DNA of 64,000 nt from NCBI RefSeq assembly GCF_005239225.2, contig NC_133301.1, positions 11,408,318 through 11,472,317 of the forward strand. The letters are read 5' to 3'. This document shows positions 13,933 through 25,479 of the stretch, piece by piece. The notes under the pieces were generated by a model. It searched no databases, was not told the DNA's origin, and saw only the letters and a list, made by a program, of their open reading frames with translations. The stretch's first letter is position 1. Every line of letters starts with the position of its first letter. Origin of the DNA: Populus alba. Taxonomy: Eukaryota; Streptophyta; Magnoliopsida; Malpighiales; Salicaceae. The translations under genes and the position numbers were made by a program.

Positions 13933-16278
13933 ATGAGGACTCTTCTTTCAGTTTTTCTTTTCTTGTTCTACTTCACCTATCCTTCTTCACAGACTTCTCG
14001 GGAATTAATCTTTAACACCAATAGCACAAAAACATCAAGTAATAGTGTTAGGTTCATGACTTTCGTAGCTCTTGTTGATCCACTTTGTAAACCCTCACCT
14101 TTCTTCTCTCATCATCACTGGTACTCTTCTCTACTTACCTCTTCTTCTTCTACTACTACTTCTTTCATTCACATTTACAACACTCTCATTCATGGCTTCT
14201 CTGCATCTCTCACCCCGTACCAAGCCAAACACATCAACAGCTCACATGGGGTTCTCTCTTTGTTTCCCGATTCAATCTTTCACCTCCACACAACGCGTTC
14301 CCCATCTTTTCTTGGCCTTAATAACTTAAAACTGAAGCTTCTAAACTCTTCAGGATCCAACGTTATTATAGGATTCATGGACACGGGTATTTGGCCCGAA
14401 CACCCAAGCTTTGCAGATGATGGATTAGAACCCATCCCGGCTCATTGGAGAGGCAAATGCGAGACTGGGTTTGGGTTCAATCATTCAAATTGTAACAAGA
14501 AATTAATAGGAGCCCGGTTCTTTTCGGGTGGTTATAGGGCATTTTTTGGACACTTGGATCACCCTGCCAGTGAATTTCGGTCACCAAGAGACCATGATGG
14601 CCACGGCACACATGTTTCGTCGATTGCTGCTGGAGCTCCAGTTACTGGATCCAGCTTCTATGGGTTTGCTGGCGGGTTGGCCCAAGGCATGGCTCCAAAT
14701 GCAAGAATTGCTGTTTATAAAGTATGCTGGGTCTCGGGTTGCTTGCTATCGGATATTTGTGCTGCTTTTGAGAAGGCAATTCTAGATGGCGTTAATATCA
14801 TATCAATATCTCTTGGTTCGTCCCGTTTACCATTTCATCTTGACCTATTATCAATTGTATCACTTCGAGCATTTTCTGGTGGTATATTTGTCGCCTCCTC
14901 GGCCGGAAATGAGGGGCCCTCCTGGGCAAGCATCACCAATGCTCCACCATGGATCACAACAGTTGGTGCAGGAACAATTGATCGAGACTTCCCGGCAAAA
15001 CTGCTTCTTGGTAACGGAATATCGATTACGGGAATATCTATCACCCTGACACGAGAAAGCAAATTGACCCGAGGATTTCACCGGCTTTACTTCGGTGGTG
15101 AAATCAGCTCGTCTAAATTTAGTTTCTCACGCCAATTAGTCAAGGGCAACATTGTACTCTGCTTGACCACAGGGCACATGCCAAGAATGCTGCTGGGAGC
15201 ATCACTACTTTCACTTGGAGCGGTAGCTATGGTCATATGTCATGGTAGTATTGACCCAAATGGGATGATCTCGGAACCTCATGTGATCCCAACTATTACC
15301 GTCGGCATCTTGGAAGCCAAGTTGATTGAGGATTATATTTTGTCTAGTGATCGTCCTGTGGCAAACATTTCATCTCAGGGAACGGTAGAAAAGTATGCAA
15401 AACCAGCACCCGTCGTGGCCTCCTTCTCATCCGGAGGACCCAATTCAGCTGTGCCCGGGATACTGAAACCTGATGTCATAGCTCCCAGTGTGAACATATT
15501 AGGGGCATGGACGGACGCCATTGGACCTTCTAGCGTGGCATTAGATAATCGACGGCCACAATTTAACATTATGTCCGGAACTTCCATGGCATGTCCCCAC
15601 GTATCAGGGGTGGCAGCGATTATCAAATCGGTCCACCCCGATTGGGGTCCGAGTGAAATAAAATCAGCCCTAATGACAACCTCAAATACGCATAAATTGT
15701 ATTACTACAGAAATGTGTCCTTGTCGAGTTCATCATTGATTCTTGATGAGTCCACAGGGAAGGCTGCCAACCCGTTTGATTTCGGAGCTGGGCATATACA
15801 TCCCGAACGAGCACTGGATCCCGGTTTGGTATTTGATTTGGGTTACCAAGATTATATTGATTTTCTATGTCAGTTGAATTACACCAAGAACGAGATACAT
15901 ATTATTAGTGGAAAACATGCAAATTGTTCAAATATCGGCAAAGGGCAATTGAATTACCCGGCTATAGTTATAGCTGCAGAGAAAGTTGGACACAAGGGAG
16001 TGAACTTCTATAGGAGGCTGAAGAATGTTAACGAAGCAGGGTCAAGAAAATACAAGGCGAAAGTGGTGGGTCTTGCAGGGTTTTATAAGATAGTTGTGAT
16101 ACCTAAGAAGCTTGAATTTTCCAAGATTGACGAGAAGTTGAGCTTCAAAATTGCTATAAGAAAGGAGAAAGGGGTGGCAAAAAGGACTAGTTTGTGGGTT
16201 GGAGCTTTAATTTGGCACGAAATCGGTGGAAAGCATAGGGTTAGGTGCCCCATTGTCATCTTTTCTAGACAAGGTTGA
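13933..16278 (+). CDS. Subtilisin-like serine protease (plant subtilase, S8 family), 781 aa, intronless
   Basis: This is a secreted serine endopeptidase expected in the apoplast or cell wall. Residues 1-20 form a hydrophobic signal peptide. About 40-120 fit an inhibitor I9 prodomain. The catalytic triad is clear: Asp150 in FMDTGIWPEHPSF, His224 in DGHGTHVSS and Ser551 in SGTSMACPHVSG. The oxyanion-hole Asn326 lies in SSAGNEGP. A protease-associated insertion lies roughly between 365 and 490, and a fibronectin-III-like domain follows from about 680. The length is normal for plant subtilases, many of which are also intronless. The ATG used is the first in frame and directly precedes the signal peptide. 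The frame is intact, so I call it functional. Which SBT subgroup it belongs to I cannot tell. Only 11 bases separate the stop codon from a repeat that flanks a copia insertion, so its 3' end may be altered. Confidence 0.93.
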   Translation: MRTLLSVFLFLFYFTYPSSQTSRELIFNTNSTKTSSNSVRFMTFVALVDPLCKPSPFFSHHHWYSSLLTSSSSTTTSFIHIYNTLIHGFSASLTPYQAKHINSSHGVLSLFPDSIFHLHTTRSPSFLGLNNLKLKLLNSSGSNVIIGFMDTGIWPEHPSFADDGLEPIPAHWRGKCETGFGFNHSNCNKKLIGARFFSGGYRAFFGHLDHPASEFRSPRDHDGHGTHVSSIAAGAPVTGSSFYGFAGGLAQGMAPNARIAVYKVCWVSGCLLSDICAAFEKAILDGVNIISISLGSSRLPFHLDLLSIVSLRAFSGGIFVASSAGNEGPSWASITNAPPWITTVGAGTIDRDFPAKLLLGNGISITGISITLTRESKLTRGFHRLYFGGEISSSKFSFSRQLVKGNIVLCLTTGHMPRMLLGASLLSLGAVAMVICHGSIDPNGMISEPHVIPTITVGILEAKLIEDYILSSDRPVANISSQGTVEKYAKPAPVVASFSSGGPNSAVPGILKPDVIAPSVNILGAWTDAIGPSSVALDNRRPQFNIMSGTSMACPHVSGVAAIIKSVHPDWGPSEIKSALMTTSNTHKLYYYRNVSLSSSSLILDESTGKAANPFDFGAGHIHPERALDPGLVFDLGYQDYIDFLCQLNYTKNEIHIISGKHANCSNIGKGQLNYPAIVIAAEKVGHKGVNFYRRLKNVNEAGSRKYKAKVVGLAGFYKIVVIPKKLEFSKIDEKLSFKIAIRKEKGVAKRTSLWVGALIWHEIGGKHRVRCPIVIFSRQG

Positions 16279-16289
16279 TCTCCTGCTAT

Positions 16290-16569
16290 AATGTTACTAT
16301 GAGTTATCTTTCTTCTATTTATATAATGAAAGAGGATTTCACTTTGCTGGCGATTTAATTTGCTATTAAACCAATTAGGATCAGCTAATGTTTTTATTTT
16401 TGGTAATGTTTGCCGCACCTAACATTTAAAAGATTGTAAATTGTAAATAATAATATATAAATATATGACAGGAAAGAATAACAATGTCGTCCTGCCCAGA
16501 TCTCTTACTGAAAGTTGCTATTAGCTTTCAAATCTAGGAGTTTTTATTTATTAAGTTATTTTAGGTCAA
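16290..16569. repeat. Left copy of a ~280-bp direct repeat flanking a copia fragment
   Basis: It starts at 'aatgttactatgagttatc' and ends at 'ttattttaggtcaa'. It matches 17,620-17,903 with only a handful of substitutions and small indels (for example 'gtcgtcctg' against 'gtcatcctg', and 'ctaggag' against 'ctatgag'). It is either a duplicated subtilase 3' flank or the front part of a copia LTR. Confidence 0.9.
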
Positions 16570-17619
16570 GTTAAAGTTTATTTATTTAATTCATTGTTTT
16601 ATTTAATTATTTATTTTATGTTGATTTAGTCATAATGGACCTAGTCTTTAGGACGTGTTTAGGTGGCTAAGAGAGTGGTGATTGTGTTGCTAGAATCATG
16701 GGTTAGTGGGTTAATGGTGATGTGAGTTAGTGGGTTCATTATACACTATGTAATGCCTATTTATAGGCTCTTTATCTTTAATTGAACATCAAGCCAAGCA
16801 TTTATTTTTATTATCAGTGGTATCAGAGCCTATTCAAATCCTGTTTTTATCGTGAGCAAAGAAACATGTCCCTGCCGTCGTGAGCAAAGAGAGAAACCCA
16901 CATCAAAATCGTGACCAGACGAAAGTCCCTCCATTTTTCATCGTGAGCAGACGAGAGTAACGAGAGAATCAAAATTTCAGCCATTTCCTTCACTCATTTC
17001 TCAGACTCACAAGTACATCAATGGCAGAATCAACCTTTGTTCAAGCAGCCATCCCACGTTTTGATGGTCACTATGACCATTGGAGCATGCTGATGGAGAA
17101 TTTCCTTCTATCCAAGGAGTATTGGCCGATTGTTGAAGCTGGAATTGAAGCTCCAGCAGCGACTGCAGTCATGACCGAGGCTCAAAAAACAGAGCTGGAA
17201 GGGAGAAGGCTGAAGGATTTGAAGGCGAAAAATTATTTGTTTCAAGCAATCGATCATCCCATTTTGGAAACAATTCTTAGCAAAGAAACTTCCAAAGATA
17301 TATGGGACTCCATGAAGCTGAAATATCAAGGATCGACAAGGGTGAAGCGTGCACAACTTCAGGCCTTGCGACGAGACTTTGAGACTTTGTAGATGCAAAT
17401 TGGGGAACCAGTCACAAATTATTGTTCCAGGACGATGGGGATATGCAACAAGATGAGGTTTCACGGTGAGAAGATGGATGATACTGTGATTGTTGAAAAT
17501 ATTTTGCGTTCACTGTCCTCAAAATTTGATTATGTGGCTTGTTCAATCGAAGAGTCTCGGGATATGGAAAAACTCTCCATTGATGAGCTGCAGAGCTCCC
17601 TGCTTGTGCATGAGCAGAA
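16570..17619 (+). mobile_element. Truncated Ty1/copia element: LTR end, primer-binding site, leader and partial gag
   Basis: The segment ends an LTR-like sequence in '...attatca' at 16,816. One base later comes 'tggtatcagagcc' (16,818-16,830), the standard plant copia primer-binding site complementary to initiator Met-tRNA. A leader follows, then a gag start at 17,021. The element stops abruptly within gag at about 17,619, where the second 280-bp copy begins. Protease, integrase and reverse transcriptase are absent, so the element cannot move by itself. Confidence 0.85.
16818..16830 (+). other. Copia primer-binding site (initiator Met-tRNA type)
   Basis: The string 'tggtatcagagcc' follows the LTR end after one base. 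This is the canonical position and sequence for Ty1/copia first-strand priming. Confidence 0.85.
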
Positions 17620-17632
17620 AATGTTACTATGA
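17021..17632 (+). pseudogene. Copia gag (UBN2/gag-polypeptide type), interrupted and truncated
   Basis: The first open stretch (17,021-17,389) has the opening hallmarks of plant copia Gag: IPRFDGHYDHWSMLMENFL, then KDIWDSMKLKYQG and RAQLQALRRDFETL. An in-frame TAG lies at 17,390-17,392, where copia Gag usually carries a Gln before a Met, so a single C-to-T change is the simple explanation. The same frame continues (17,393-17,619) with YCSRTMGICNKMRFHGEKM, VENILRSLSSKFDYV and LQSSLLVHEQKM. It then runs into the flanking repeat and stops after two more codons. The zinc-knuckle part of Gag is missing. It is a relic without a plausible product. Confidence 0.88.
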
Positions 17633-17903
17633 GTTATCTTTCTTCTATTTATATAATGAAAGAGGATTTCACTTTGCTGGCGATTTAATTTGCTATTAAA
17701 CCAATTAGGATCAGCTAATGTTTTTTTTATTTATGGTAATGTTTGCCGCACCTAACATTTAAAAGATTGTAAATTGTAAATAATAATATATATAAATATA
17801 TGACAGGAAAGAATAACAATGTCATCCTGCCCAGATCTCTTACTGAAAGTTGCTATTAGCTTCAAATCTATGAGTTTTTATTTATTAAGTTATTTTAGGT
17901 CAA
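17620..17903. repeat. Right copy of the ~280-bp direct repeat
   Basis: Near-identical to 16,290-16,569. At its left edge the gag sequence '...cagaaa' meets 'atgttactatg' across an 'aatg' microhomology shared with the left copy. At its right edge, 'taggtcaa' is followed by 'atgatataatc' instead of the LTR sequence seen after the left copy. Confidence 0.9.
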
Positions 17904-18419
17904 ATGATATAATCTTATTTGGTGAATTTATATTAATAGGGTTATAATACTCAAAATTATTTCTTTTTATTTATTTATAAATTGTTTGGCATCCAAATAT
18001 TGAGAATTCCAGGATGGAATCCCTTATAACTTTCAAAGATTGAGTGATAATACTCAAACATTGCTTTTTATTACAAGAACTCGAATGATCGAAATTCAAA
18101 GTTGACAGCGGATATAGAAATCGGTCTTTTGAATCCAAATTCAGAACCAAGTCCTTTCGAGGCCCAAGTTAACATGATATCTATAATGATGAATACAATT
18201 GAGAGCAAAAACAAGGAGAGCACAATAAGCAGCCCATCAACAAAAATGAATTTGTGGCCTCGTCATCTTTCATTTACTTTATATTTATATCACACTGAAC
18301 AATCGAACAAAATGAGTGATGAATTTAGATTTTACAAGTATTTCTTTATATAACTTTACCAAATAAAAAAAATAATGAATCAAGAAAATATAAGTACAAC
18401 GTTTTTAAAATTCTTATAT

Positions 18420-18715
18420 GTGTTGGGTTGGCAAAAGCCGAACTTAACCATGATTAGGCTAAGTGGTGTGTCATGCACAATGGACCTATGAACTTCTCAT
18501 TTAAGTTTGGTAGTATGTCGAGTTCAGATACAGTGGATTTGGTGCTCACCAGACCTAATTCTAGTTGGGCTTAGCAGTATGTCTAGTCCAAGCATGTTAA
18601 TTTTAGCTTTAGCCAGACCCAATCCTAATTAGGTTTAACAGTGTGTCAAATCCATGTGTATTGGGTTTAATGCTAGCAAGATCCAAGAGGTAATTAGGTC
18701 TAAACATCATCGATT
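18420..18715. repeat. Degenerate tandem repeat with a 64-bp period
   Basis: The motif 'ccaga(c/t)cc(t/c)aat...ta(g/a)...ggnttanca(g/a)t(a/g)tgtc' recurs at about 18,548, 18,612 and 18,676, exactly 64 bases apart. At least one more decayed unit lies upstream. It has no coding potential. It may be a minisatellite or the remains of a retroelement leader. Confidence 0.65.
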
Positions 18716-19268
18716 TTATAGATTTATACATCAAATCTTAAAGAATTTATTTCTCAACAAATAAGTTTAATTAAACAAGATCACGCTCCAACAACACTAT
18801 TAAATATATTAAAATCTTTCATGGCTAAGCCACTTTCTGAAGTCCATTTTCAGTATCTTAGATTCAAGCTGAGTATCTCTTGTTCATGATCATCACCCTG
18901 TGGAGAAGTATTAAAGCATGTATATGATATATTCACTTGTATAAATATGTAAAACCTACATAAGTTTACGCCTGTTATAATCAAATTCGGTATCGTTGAA
19001 AGAGCCGATTCATTTTTCTTCTCCTTGTTCTGCTTATTTTAGCTGTCCCTGACTTGATTCTCACCGTAAAAGGAAGACATTTATTCTGTAGAGGGTACAA
19101 ATACAAGATATTCTTCGAGATTTACAATAAACTGTTGGAATCACCAAAAACAGCCAAAGATCAAATACGGACACCACTAGCTGTGTGGCACAGTTCACGA
19201 TCAAGCTTAACACAGTAGCAAAGGCAGAAGAAAATGTTACAGTTTCCGATCAGAATTTTGAAAACAGG
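18716..19268. other. Intergenic DNA between the tandem repeat and the CASP-like gene
   Basis: Nothing coding is seen. About 19,000-19,268 would hold the 3' untranslated region of the minus-strand CASP-like gene. Confidence 0.5.
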
Positions 19269-21545
19269 CTATGTCCCCTTTAAGCGAAGAAAGTGTTTTG
19301 GTGAATAGAGCCTAAACAAATTGAAGGCTGAGATGAATGATATCATGGCCATAAGCACAGATGCTATGAAACCACACGTCAAAGCGCCGCCGATTTGGAA
19401 GCAGAATCTTGTGAATCTATTGCACCACTTCATCCATTGAAAGACCTTTGCACCGGTAAGGACCAGAACTGAGTGCCCGAGAGCTGCCGAGTGTGCTGCG
19501 AACGTAGTGTACGCTGCTAACTGTTTAGCAGACATAGAACAATAATACACATGAGCATTATTCATATGTGCAACAAACCGTCGGTAGAAGAGTTGGGTTT
19601 CAATTCATATCCTTCTCTATATTTTATATGAACAATGAAGGAATTTTTTTTTGTTATATTTTTTTATTCATAATTAAATAAAAAATAGTGTTTTTTTTTT
19701 AAAAAAGTTATTAAACTTAGTGAAGTTCATTACCTAGATCATGAATTTAACAGATTAAACCATGAAACTCGAGTTAATTCAATATATCAACATCTCAATA
19801 TTAAAAGAAAATCTTAAATTTTTTTAAAATCAAACTACACTATTTACTAGTTATTTAGGTTACTATCAAATCTAACATGTTGATTGAATCATGTTAAAAA
19901 ATATATATACATAGTTTAATTTTAAATTTAAACTAGTAAAAAATTAGATCCAAAAATTTCTAAATCAAGTTTAATAATAAATCAAACAATTTTCTTTGGG
20001 GTAAGCTTAAAATAAAAAGGTAAAAATAATTTAGATTCGAGCCTCATAGTAGCGCTATCTACCCTGTAAATTAATTAGTACATCAAAATATGTGGACTTT
20101 AGATAAGCTCAATTACAGATATTAATTAATTAAATACTTTGGCAACTTGGTTGTAAGGCATGCAGCTTAATTTTAGTAATGCTTTTGAAAAATAGCTTCC
20201 TAGAGCATGTATCCTCAGAGTTGGTATCTGTGGCGAGATTAGAAAAGAAAGCAACAAAATTTAACAAATATATATAGGGTTAATTCGATGAGGTTTTTAA
20301 TAAGGATTTATTTGCAAATTGGCACAAACACAAACTAAATTAGTTTCCTAAGGATTGTTGGCTAGAGCTAAGTTGAGAGTTCTATAAAAATAAAAAATTA
20401 ATCGTAAATAATTATTTAGTATTATAAATAAACTTAACCAAGTAAGTTAATTTTAAAATTTTCAAACTTAACTTGTTTCTAGTCTATATTTAAAATTAAA
20501 TTATTTGAGAGTTAGTAAGGCGTAACTTAGTTAATTTGACGAATCCAAAAGCAATTCAAATAACCATTAAAAATTGTAACTCGATTTTAAAGAAAATTAG
20601 ATGATATTTTTTAATATTAAGATAACAATATATTAGATTGATCCTATTTTAATAGTTTAACCTGCTAAACCCGCAATTGTATTATGAACTTCAATAAATT
20701 TAATAAATTTATATATATAGTCAAATTGTGACCACCTGACAACAGACTGTTTCCAGCTAGTTTCAAATATTTAGAAAAAAAAAAAATTTGAAAAACATTC
20801 TTGACTGTTGTGTTTTTATATACGCCAACATTTAATATATTTACATCCTAATTAGGTAGTAAATAGATAAGTGATTGAATATTAACATAACTATCAATCA
20901 AAGATGTTGCACACATCAGAGTAAATGCGGAGGGGATCACAGCCCACTATTTATCTACTTCATTTATGGTCCTGTAATTCAGTAATATTTGTCCTTTCCC
21001 AGTAAAGTTCTTAGTCGAGTTCTTGAAATGAGAGTGCCAGTGGTATTCATTGAGTCTTTTTGACCTTTGAGTAGGGTTCTGTGTATCAATCGAGTCAGAA
21101 CTCAGCGAGTGTGTGTGGGAAAAGATGTACCTGGTCCAAGACGCAGCAAGCCCAGGACAGATATCTGTAAGATCCCTTGAAGTTTCCTTGACTCCACCCT
21201 GACACAGAGCATCTACATAGCTGGAGCAGATTGTAAGCAGCAGCTACAGCATCCACACGCACCAAAACCCTAGAAAAACAGCGCACGCAAACCAAGCAAA
21301 GATGAGCATAATCAAGCAAGAAGGTGAATGTTTAGAATTAACTATAAATACTGGGAAATATTTGGAGTTTATAAGGAAAAGAGAACATACACAAGAGCGT
21401 TCAAGTCCTTGTAGGTAACTTCCTTTTCGTAGACTATTACAAACTTGGTTTGAGAATCTAAACCTGCTAAACAAGCTGTTGAAACTAAGAGCAATATAGC
21501 AATACCTCTTAGAATAGCCTCTATTTTGGCTATCTCCAGCGCCAT
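19269..21545 (-). CDS. CASP-like membrane protein (CASPL2 type), three exons, 181 aa
   Basis: This is a four-helix plasma-membrane protein of the CASP/MARVEL-like family. Founding members scaffold the Casparian strip; most CASP-like members have no assigned role. Exons: 21,545-21,391; 21,269-21,131; 19,520-19,269. Each intron has GT/AG ends, and the reading phase is kept (51 codons plus 2 nt; 1 nt plus 46 codons; 83 codons plus stop). Diagnostic segments are [19 protein letters not shown] and [12 protein letters not shown] (residues split by intron 1), [41 protein letters not shown] and [19 protein letters not shown]. The C-terminus is [13 protein letters not shown] chose the ATG at 21,545, which precedes the first helix as in relatives; an in-frame ATG lies nine codons upstream. 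The 1.6-kb second intron contains repeats. Confidence 0.9.
19640..20080. repeat. Degenerate Salicaceae-style dispersed repeat in intron 2 of the CASP-like gene
   Basis: 'attaaacttagtgaagttcattacctagatcatgaattt' (broken here by differences) resembles 'attaaacctagtggagtctataatctcgatcgcgggtt' near 38,702 and 'ttaaacctagtagagtttatgattcgagtcacgggtt' near 39,249. Both have similar downstream text about 'aaaccatg' or 'aagtcataaag' and 'ctcaatatt'. These are three members of one family. Confidence 0.5.
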
Positions 21546-22372
21546 TCTCTCGACTATGTATATATATATCAAATAATCTCTGCTCTGCTCGCAATCCTCT
21601 TCCTGTAGAACCTTTTGTAGGGCTTGGAAGGAGGCTCCAGATTAGGTGAGGAGAGGGAGAGGGGAAAACTACCGGTTACTGGTTAGTGGATCCCCACGAG
21701 AACACATTTAATGCCTTAAATGCTAGGTTTTTTTTTTTTTTTTTGTCTTTTGTTTTTGGCTATGGCCCCGATTGTATCTTTGTGTTTGATACATGCATTG
21801 TTGAGACGTTAAATCCATCCTAGAAAATGTTTATACATAAGGAATATATATATATATATATATATATATCAACAAATAATTGGTTAAAAATAATTTAATT
21901 GATTTGCTTTTTTAAGTTCTCACAAATGAAACCATGTTCTTCCATAAGGAATTTTTTTCTATTTTATTACTTGATTGATGTTCTTTTTAACTAAACCATA
22001 CTGAAATAATAAATCTTGAATGATGTAGAAAATGTACATATTATACCAAATAGTCAAAAATAACAAGGCAAAGCCTCATGCTAAATAATTAATGTTTAGA
22101 TAAAAAAAAAATATTTTTTTTTTATTTCTATATTAATTTTCAATTCTACTTGGGCTTTGAATCATTTTGAAAAAAAAATATAAAAAGATTTTATCAAGTT
22201 CTTTTCATTCAAAAAAATAAAGTCACTCCAATTTAAATATAAAGGAATATGTTTGGTATTTCTTCTATTGTTTTAAAAGTTTTAATTCAGAAATTTAAAC
22301 AACCTTGAAACTCCTAAACATTAATTTAATCTCTCCTCACTCCATTTTTTTCCCCTTACATTCTACTCTATT

Positions 22373-22428
<56 letters not shown>

Positions 22429-24299
22429 TATACTAGTTCCAAATTTCATGCAATTTTTTAGCATTGTTATTAAATCTAAAAATATAGTTGTTTTGAATTT
22501 ATTTATTTTTATTTAAATATATTTTTTTATTAATGTATTATCTCTTGTTTATCTTAGAAAACATAAGATTTTTAACTATAATTATTTTTCCTATTAAAAA
22601 AACCTCTTATGATTTTTATAACAAGTTAATTAAAAAAATAAAAAATAATATGTACATAATTTATGTGTTACTGAAAGCTAAAAAAAAATATAAATGTGAT
22701 AAAATCATATTCAAATCTATTTAAAAACTTTAAGAATAGAAAAACAACTTGAATTGAATTTTCATGAACAATTTATTATTTGTATTATTATTTTCATATT
22801 ATATACATAATAATTGAAAAATAAAAATTTACAACAGTATTTAAAAAATTATATGAAAACTAAAAAGTAAATGAATCTAGTAAAAAAAATATATTGTCTC
22901 ATGCCGGAGTGATAAAAAAACCCAAAGAAAAAAAAAGTTAGAAAAGAATCAAACCTGGCAGTTGGCTCATGCCAGCACACCTGGCCTTACTTCGTCTTTC
23001 TTCTTTTTTCATTAAGGTCCTCAAAAAAAATATTGCCTCATCTAACTCTCAAATCCACAATTTCTTAAGTTTAGAGACACACGCTTGCCGACTAAGCTAT
23101 AATACAAAATTATTATCATATAACTTAAACAAATATATTAATATTTTTTATTGCTTATATAAATGCTAAAATATCATAAAGAATTCTAGTATTTTTAAGT
23201 TGTTGGAAATGGATAAATTAAAACAAATGCACAAACATGTTGAATGCTTCCATTATATGTACGTGTATTTTAGAATTTTAATACAGATTTATAAAAGTTT
23301 GGAGAAAACAACATAGGTTAGAAATATATTAAAAAAATATCACAATTTAAATACAGTTGTATTGAATATTCCAGAAAACTATGTCCCTCTCAATTTAATT
23401 AAGGTGCATAAAAAGTCAACTATACCTTGAAAAATCTTGACCAAAGAAGTTTAACCACATTTTAAAAGACCACCAAACATCGTGTTTTGTTTAGTGTTAA
23501 TTTATGGTTAATTACGATCTCATTTAGTGTTCTTTTCAAAATATAGTTAGAATTATCTTGTCGTGATTTTTTTAACAATATCGAGTGTGTTAAAAATAGA
23601 GTCTCGGAAAACTCATTCTTTCTTTTTCTTTTTTTTTCTTCTCTCATTTATCACATTATTTATTCTTTCTCACTTGATCATTGGATCTTGAATCTTATCT
23701 TTTGACCATTGAATATTCATACAAAATTTTGTTGAGTTTTGTTCCTGTTAATTAATTTGAAAAATTAAAAAAATATTTTGAAACATTCACTAAACAATTA
23801 CTATTTCAAATAAAAATAATGTAAAAAACATATTTTGAGATGTGATTACTATTTTTAAATAGTAATTATGTATAAAAACAATACTTTAAAACGTGATTAT
23901 ATTTAAACTGTATTATTTTTTTTTTAATCAACCTATAATATTATCCCAAAAATTTTAGTGAAGTATTCTATTTTATATATATATAAAATATATATATATA
24001 TATACAAAAAAGAAAAAAGCAAGCCTTCATATATTTTTAAAAAAAAAAAAAAAACCAAGCCTTGATGCAAGGGGTGTTAAGTTGGGTCGATGGTCCCTCC
24101 CAACTGTCAGCATTAATGCCATGAGTCCATCTCATATTCAGCTTTTGAGAAAATATCGAAACTGTCCTCATCCTGGCTATAGAGGATAGGAAGAAAATGA
24201 CATGTCATCGACTCCTTGTAGATAGAATAGATTGGACATAAAATTTGCATTTAATCTCATAACCAAGTTGCTTTCTGCCACAACAGCAAGTTGCTTTCT
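21546..24299. other. AT-rich intergenic DNA, no supported gene
   Basis: The first ~100 bases are probably the CASP-like 5' region. The rest includes (AT)n tracts at 21,844-21,869, 22,375-22,427 and about 23,985-24,003 and many A/T homopolymers. ORFs here are low-complexity and unsupported. Confidence 0.6.
22375..22427. repeat. Long (AT)n microsatellite
   Basis: About 53 bases of AT dinucleotides, the longest such tract in the window. Confidence 0.95.
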
Positions 24300-24482
24300 G
24301 TGTATAGCGTTTTAAAGCGTGGTTCTACTGTGTTTTTAATTATGATTTTTTATTAAAAAAAATTTTTTTTATGTTTTAATACATTGATTTCAAAAATAAT
24401 TTTTTTAAAATAAAAAAATATTATTTTGATATATTTCAGCACAAAAAACACTTTGAAAAGCAACCACAACCATACTCAAAGT
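24300..24482 (-). repeat. MITE-like dispersed repeat, reverse-oriented copy
   Basis: It ends with 'actttgaaaagcaaccacaa'. Its reverse complement reads 'ttgtggttgcttttcaaagtg' (20 of its bases shared), followed by a 'gaaatatatcaaaataata' core, the same as the start of the copies at 24,525 and 25,480. Confidence 0.65.
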
Positions 24483-24524
24483 GTATCATTAATCTCTGTA
24501 TTTGACATAATTCAAGAAGTATAT

Positions 24525-24715
24525 TTGTAAACGTTGTTGTAGTTGTTTTTTCAAAATATTTTTTATTCAGAAATGTATCAAAATAATATTTTTTATTTTA
24601 AAAAAATTATTTTTGATATCAAAACATCAAAATAATTTAAAAATACTAAAAATATATTAATTTATAATAAAAAAAATTAAAATATTTTAAAATATAAAAA
24701 CAAACATATCATTAT
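24525..24715 (+). repeat. MITE-like dispersed repeat, forward copy
   Basis: It begins 'gttgtagttgttttttcaaa', then 'tttattcagaaatgtatc' and 'aaaataatatttttta'. It faces the copy at 24,300-24,482 across about 43 bases. Confidence 0.65.
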
Positions 24716-25479
24716 CCGCTGCAATCGGCTATAATTCATAAGAATATTTTGCAGTCTTAGTGAAAAGTGGAAGGGTTAAAGATTCACCTGTACAAGATAT
24801 CATCTTTATTCTAGAATCCGTAGGATCGTAAAAATAATAATAATAATAGTTTTAGAGTGTAAAAAAAATAATATTTAAGTCTCATGAAATTTTTTCTTTT
24901 ACTTAAGAGACAATGTATCAGTCATTTATACATTTAACCAGTCAAAATAGGTTTATGGCATGTTCGCCTTTGTATTCTTCCTCTCTTTTTTTGGAATTTT
25001 TCAATGTAAAAAATCTTGTGTAGATTCTATTAATCTAATTTTGTTAAATCCTATGACCCTTGTCAAGAATTTGTATCAATAATATCAATACTATAAAAAT
25101 AAAACTATATATAAATAAAATGTTTTTATAAAAACATTTAAAATCCAAACTAATAAAATTTATCATCCAATTAAAAAATAATAAAGTGAGGATTTAGTTA
25201 TAAATGTTAAAAATCTTATATTTAAAAAAGATGTAAAAAGGAGAAATTGAAAGATATAATGTCATAACAAAAACAAAGAAAAACAAAATACTACTAAACC
25301 CATATTATTTATATAAAAAAAATCTTTTTTTTTATTTACCTATAAGAATAATTATCTCAAATACACAATTAACCATAAAAAATAAAGTGGTATTCCAACA
25401 AAAAAAAAACCTAAAATAAAAGAGCTGGCAAGGTGTGCCTACCTAGGTTGCCTAATGTGTCTGGGCTGGGCTTGTTTGT

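Noticed and set aside
14072..15062. Several ORFs overlapping the subtilase
   Set aside because: They are other-frame shadows of the subtilase, which has the conserved triad.
18102..18353. 83-codon ORF downstream of the copia fragment
   Set aside because: The part LLNPNSEPSPFEAQ looks non-random, but I can name no family and the rest is low complexity. At best a retroelement scrap.
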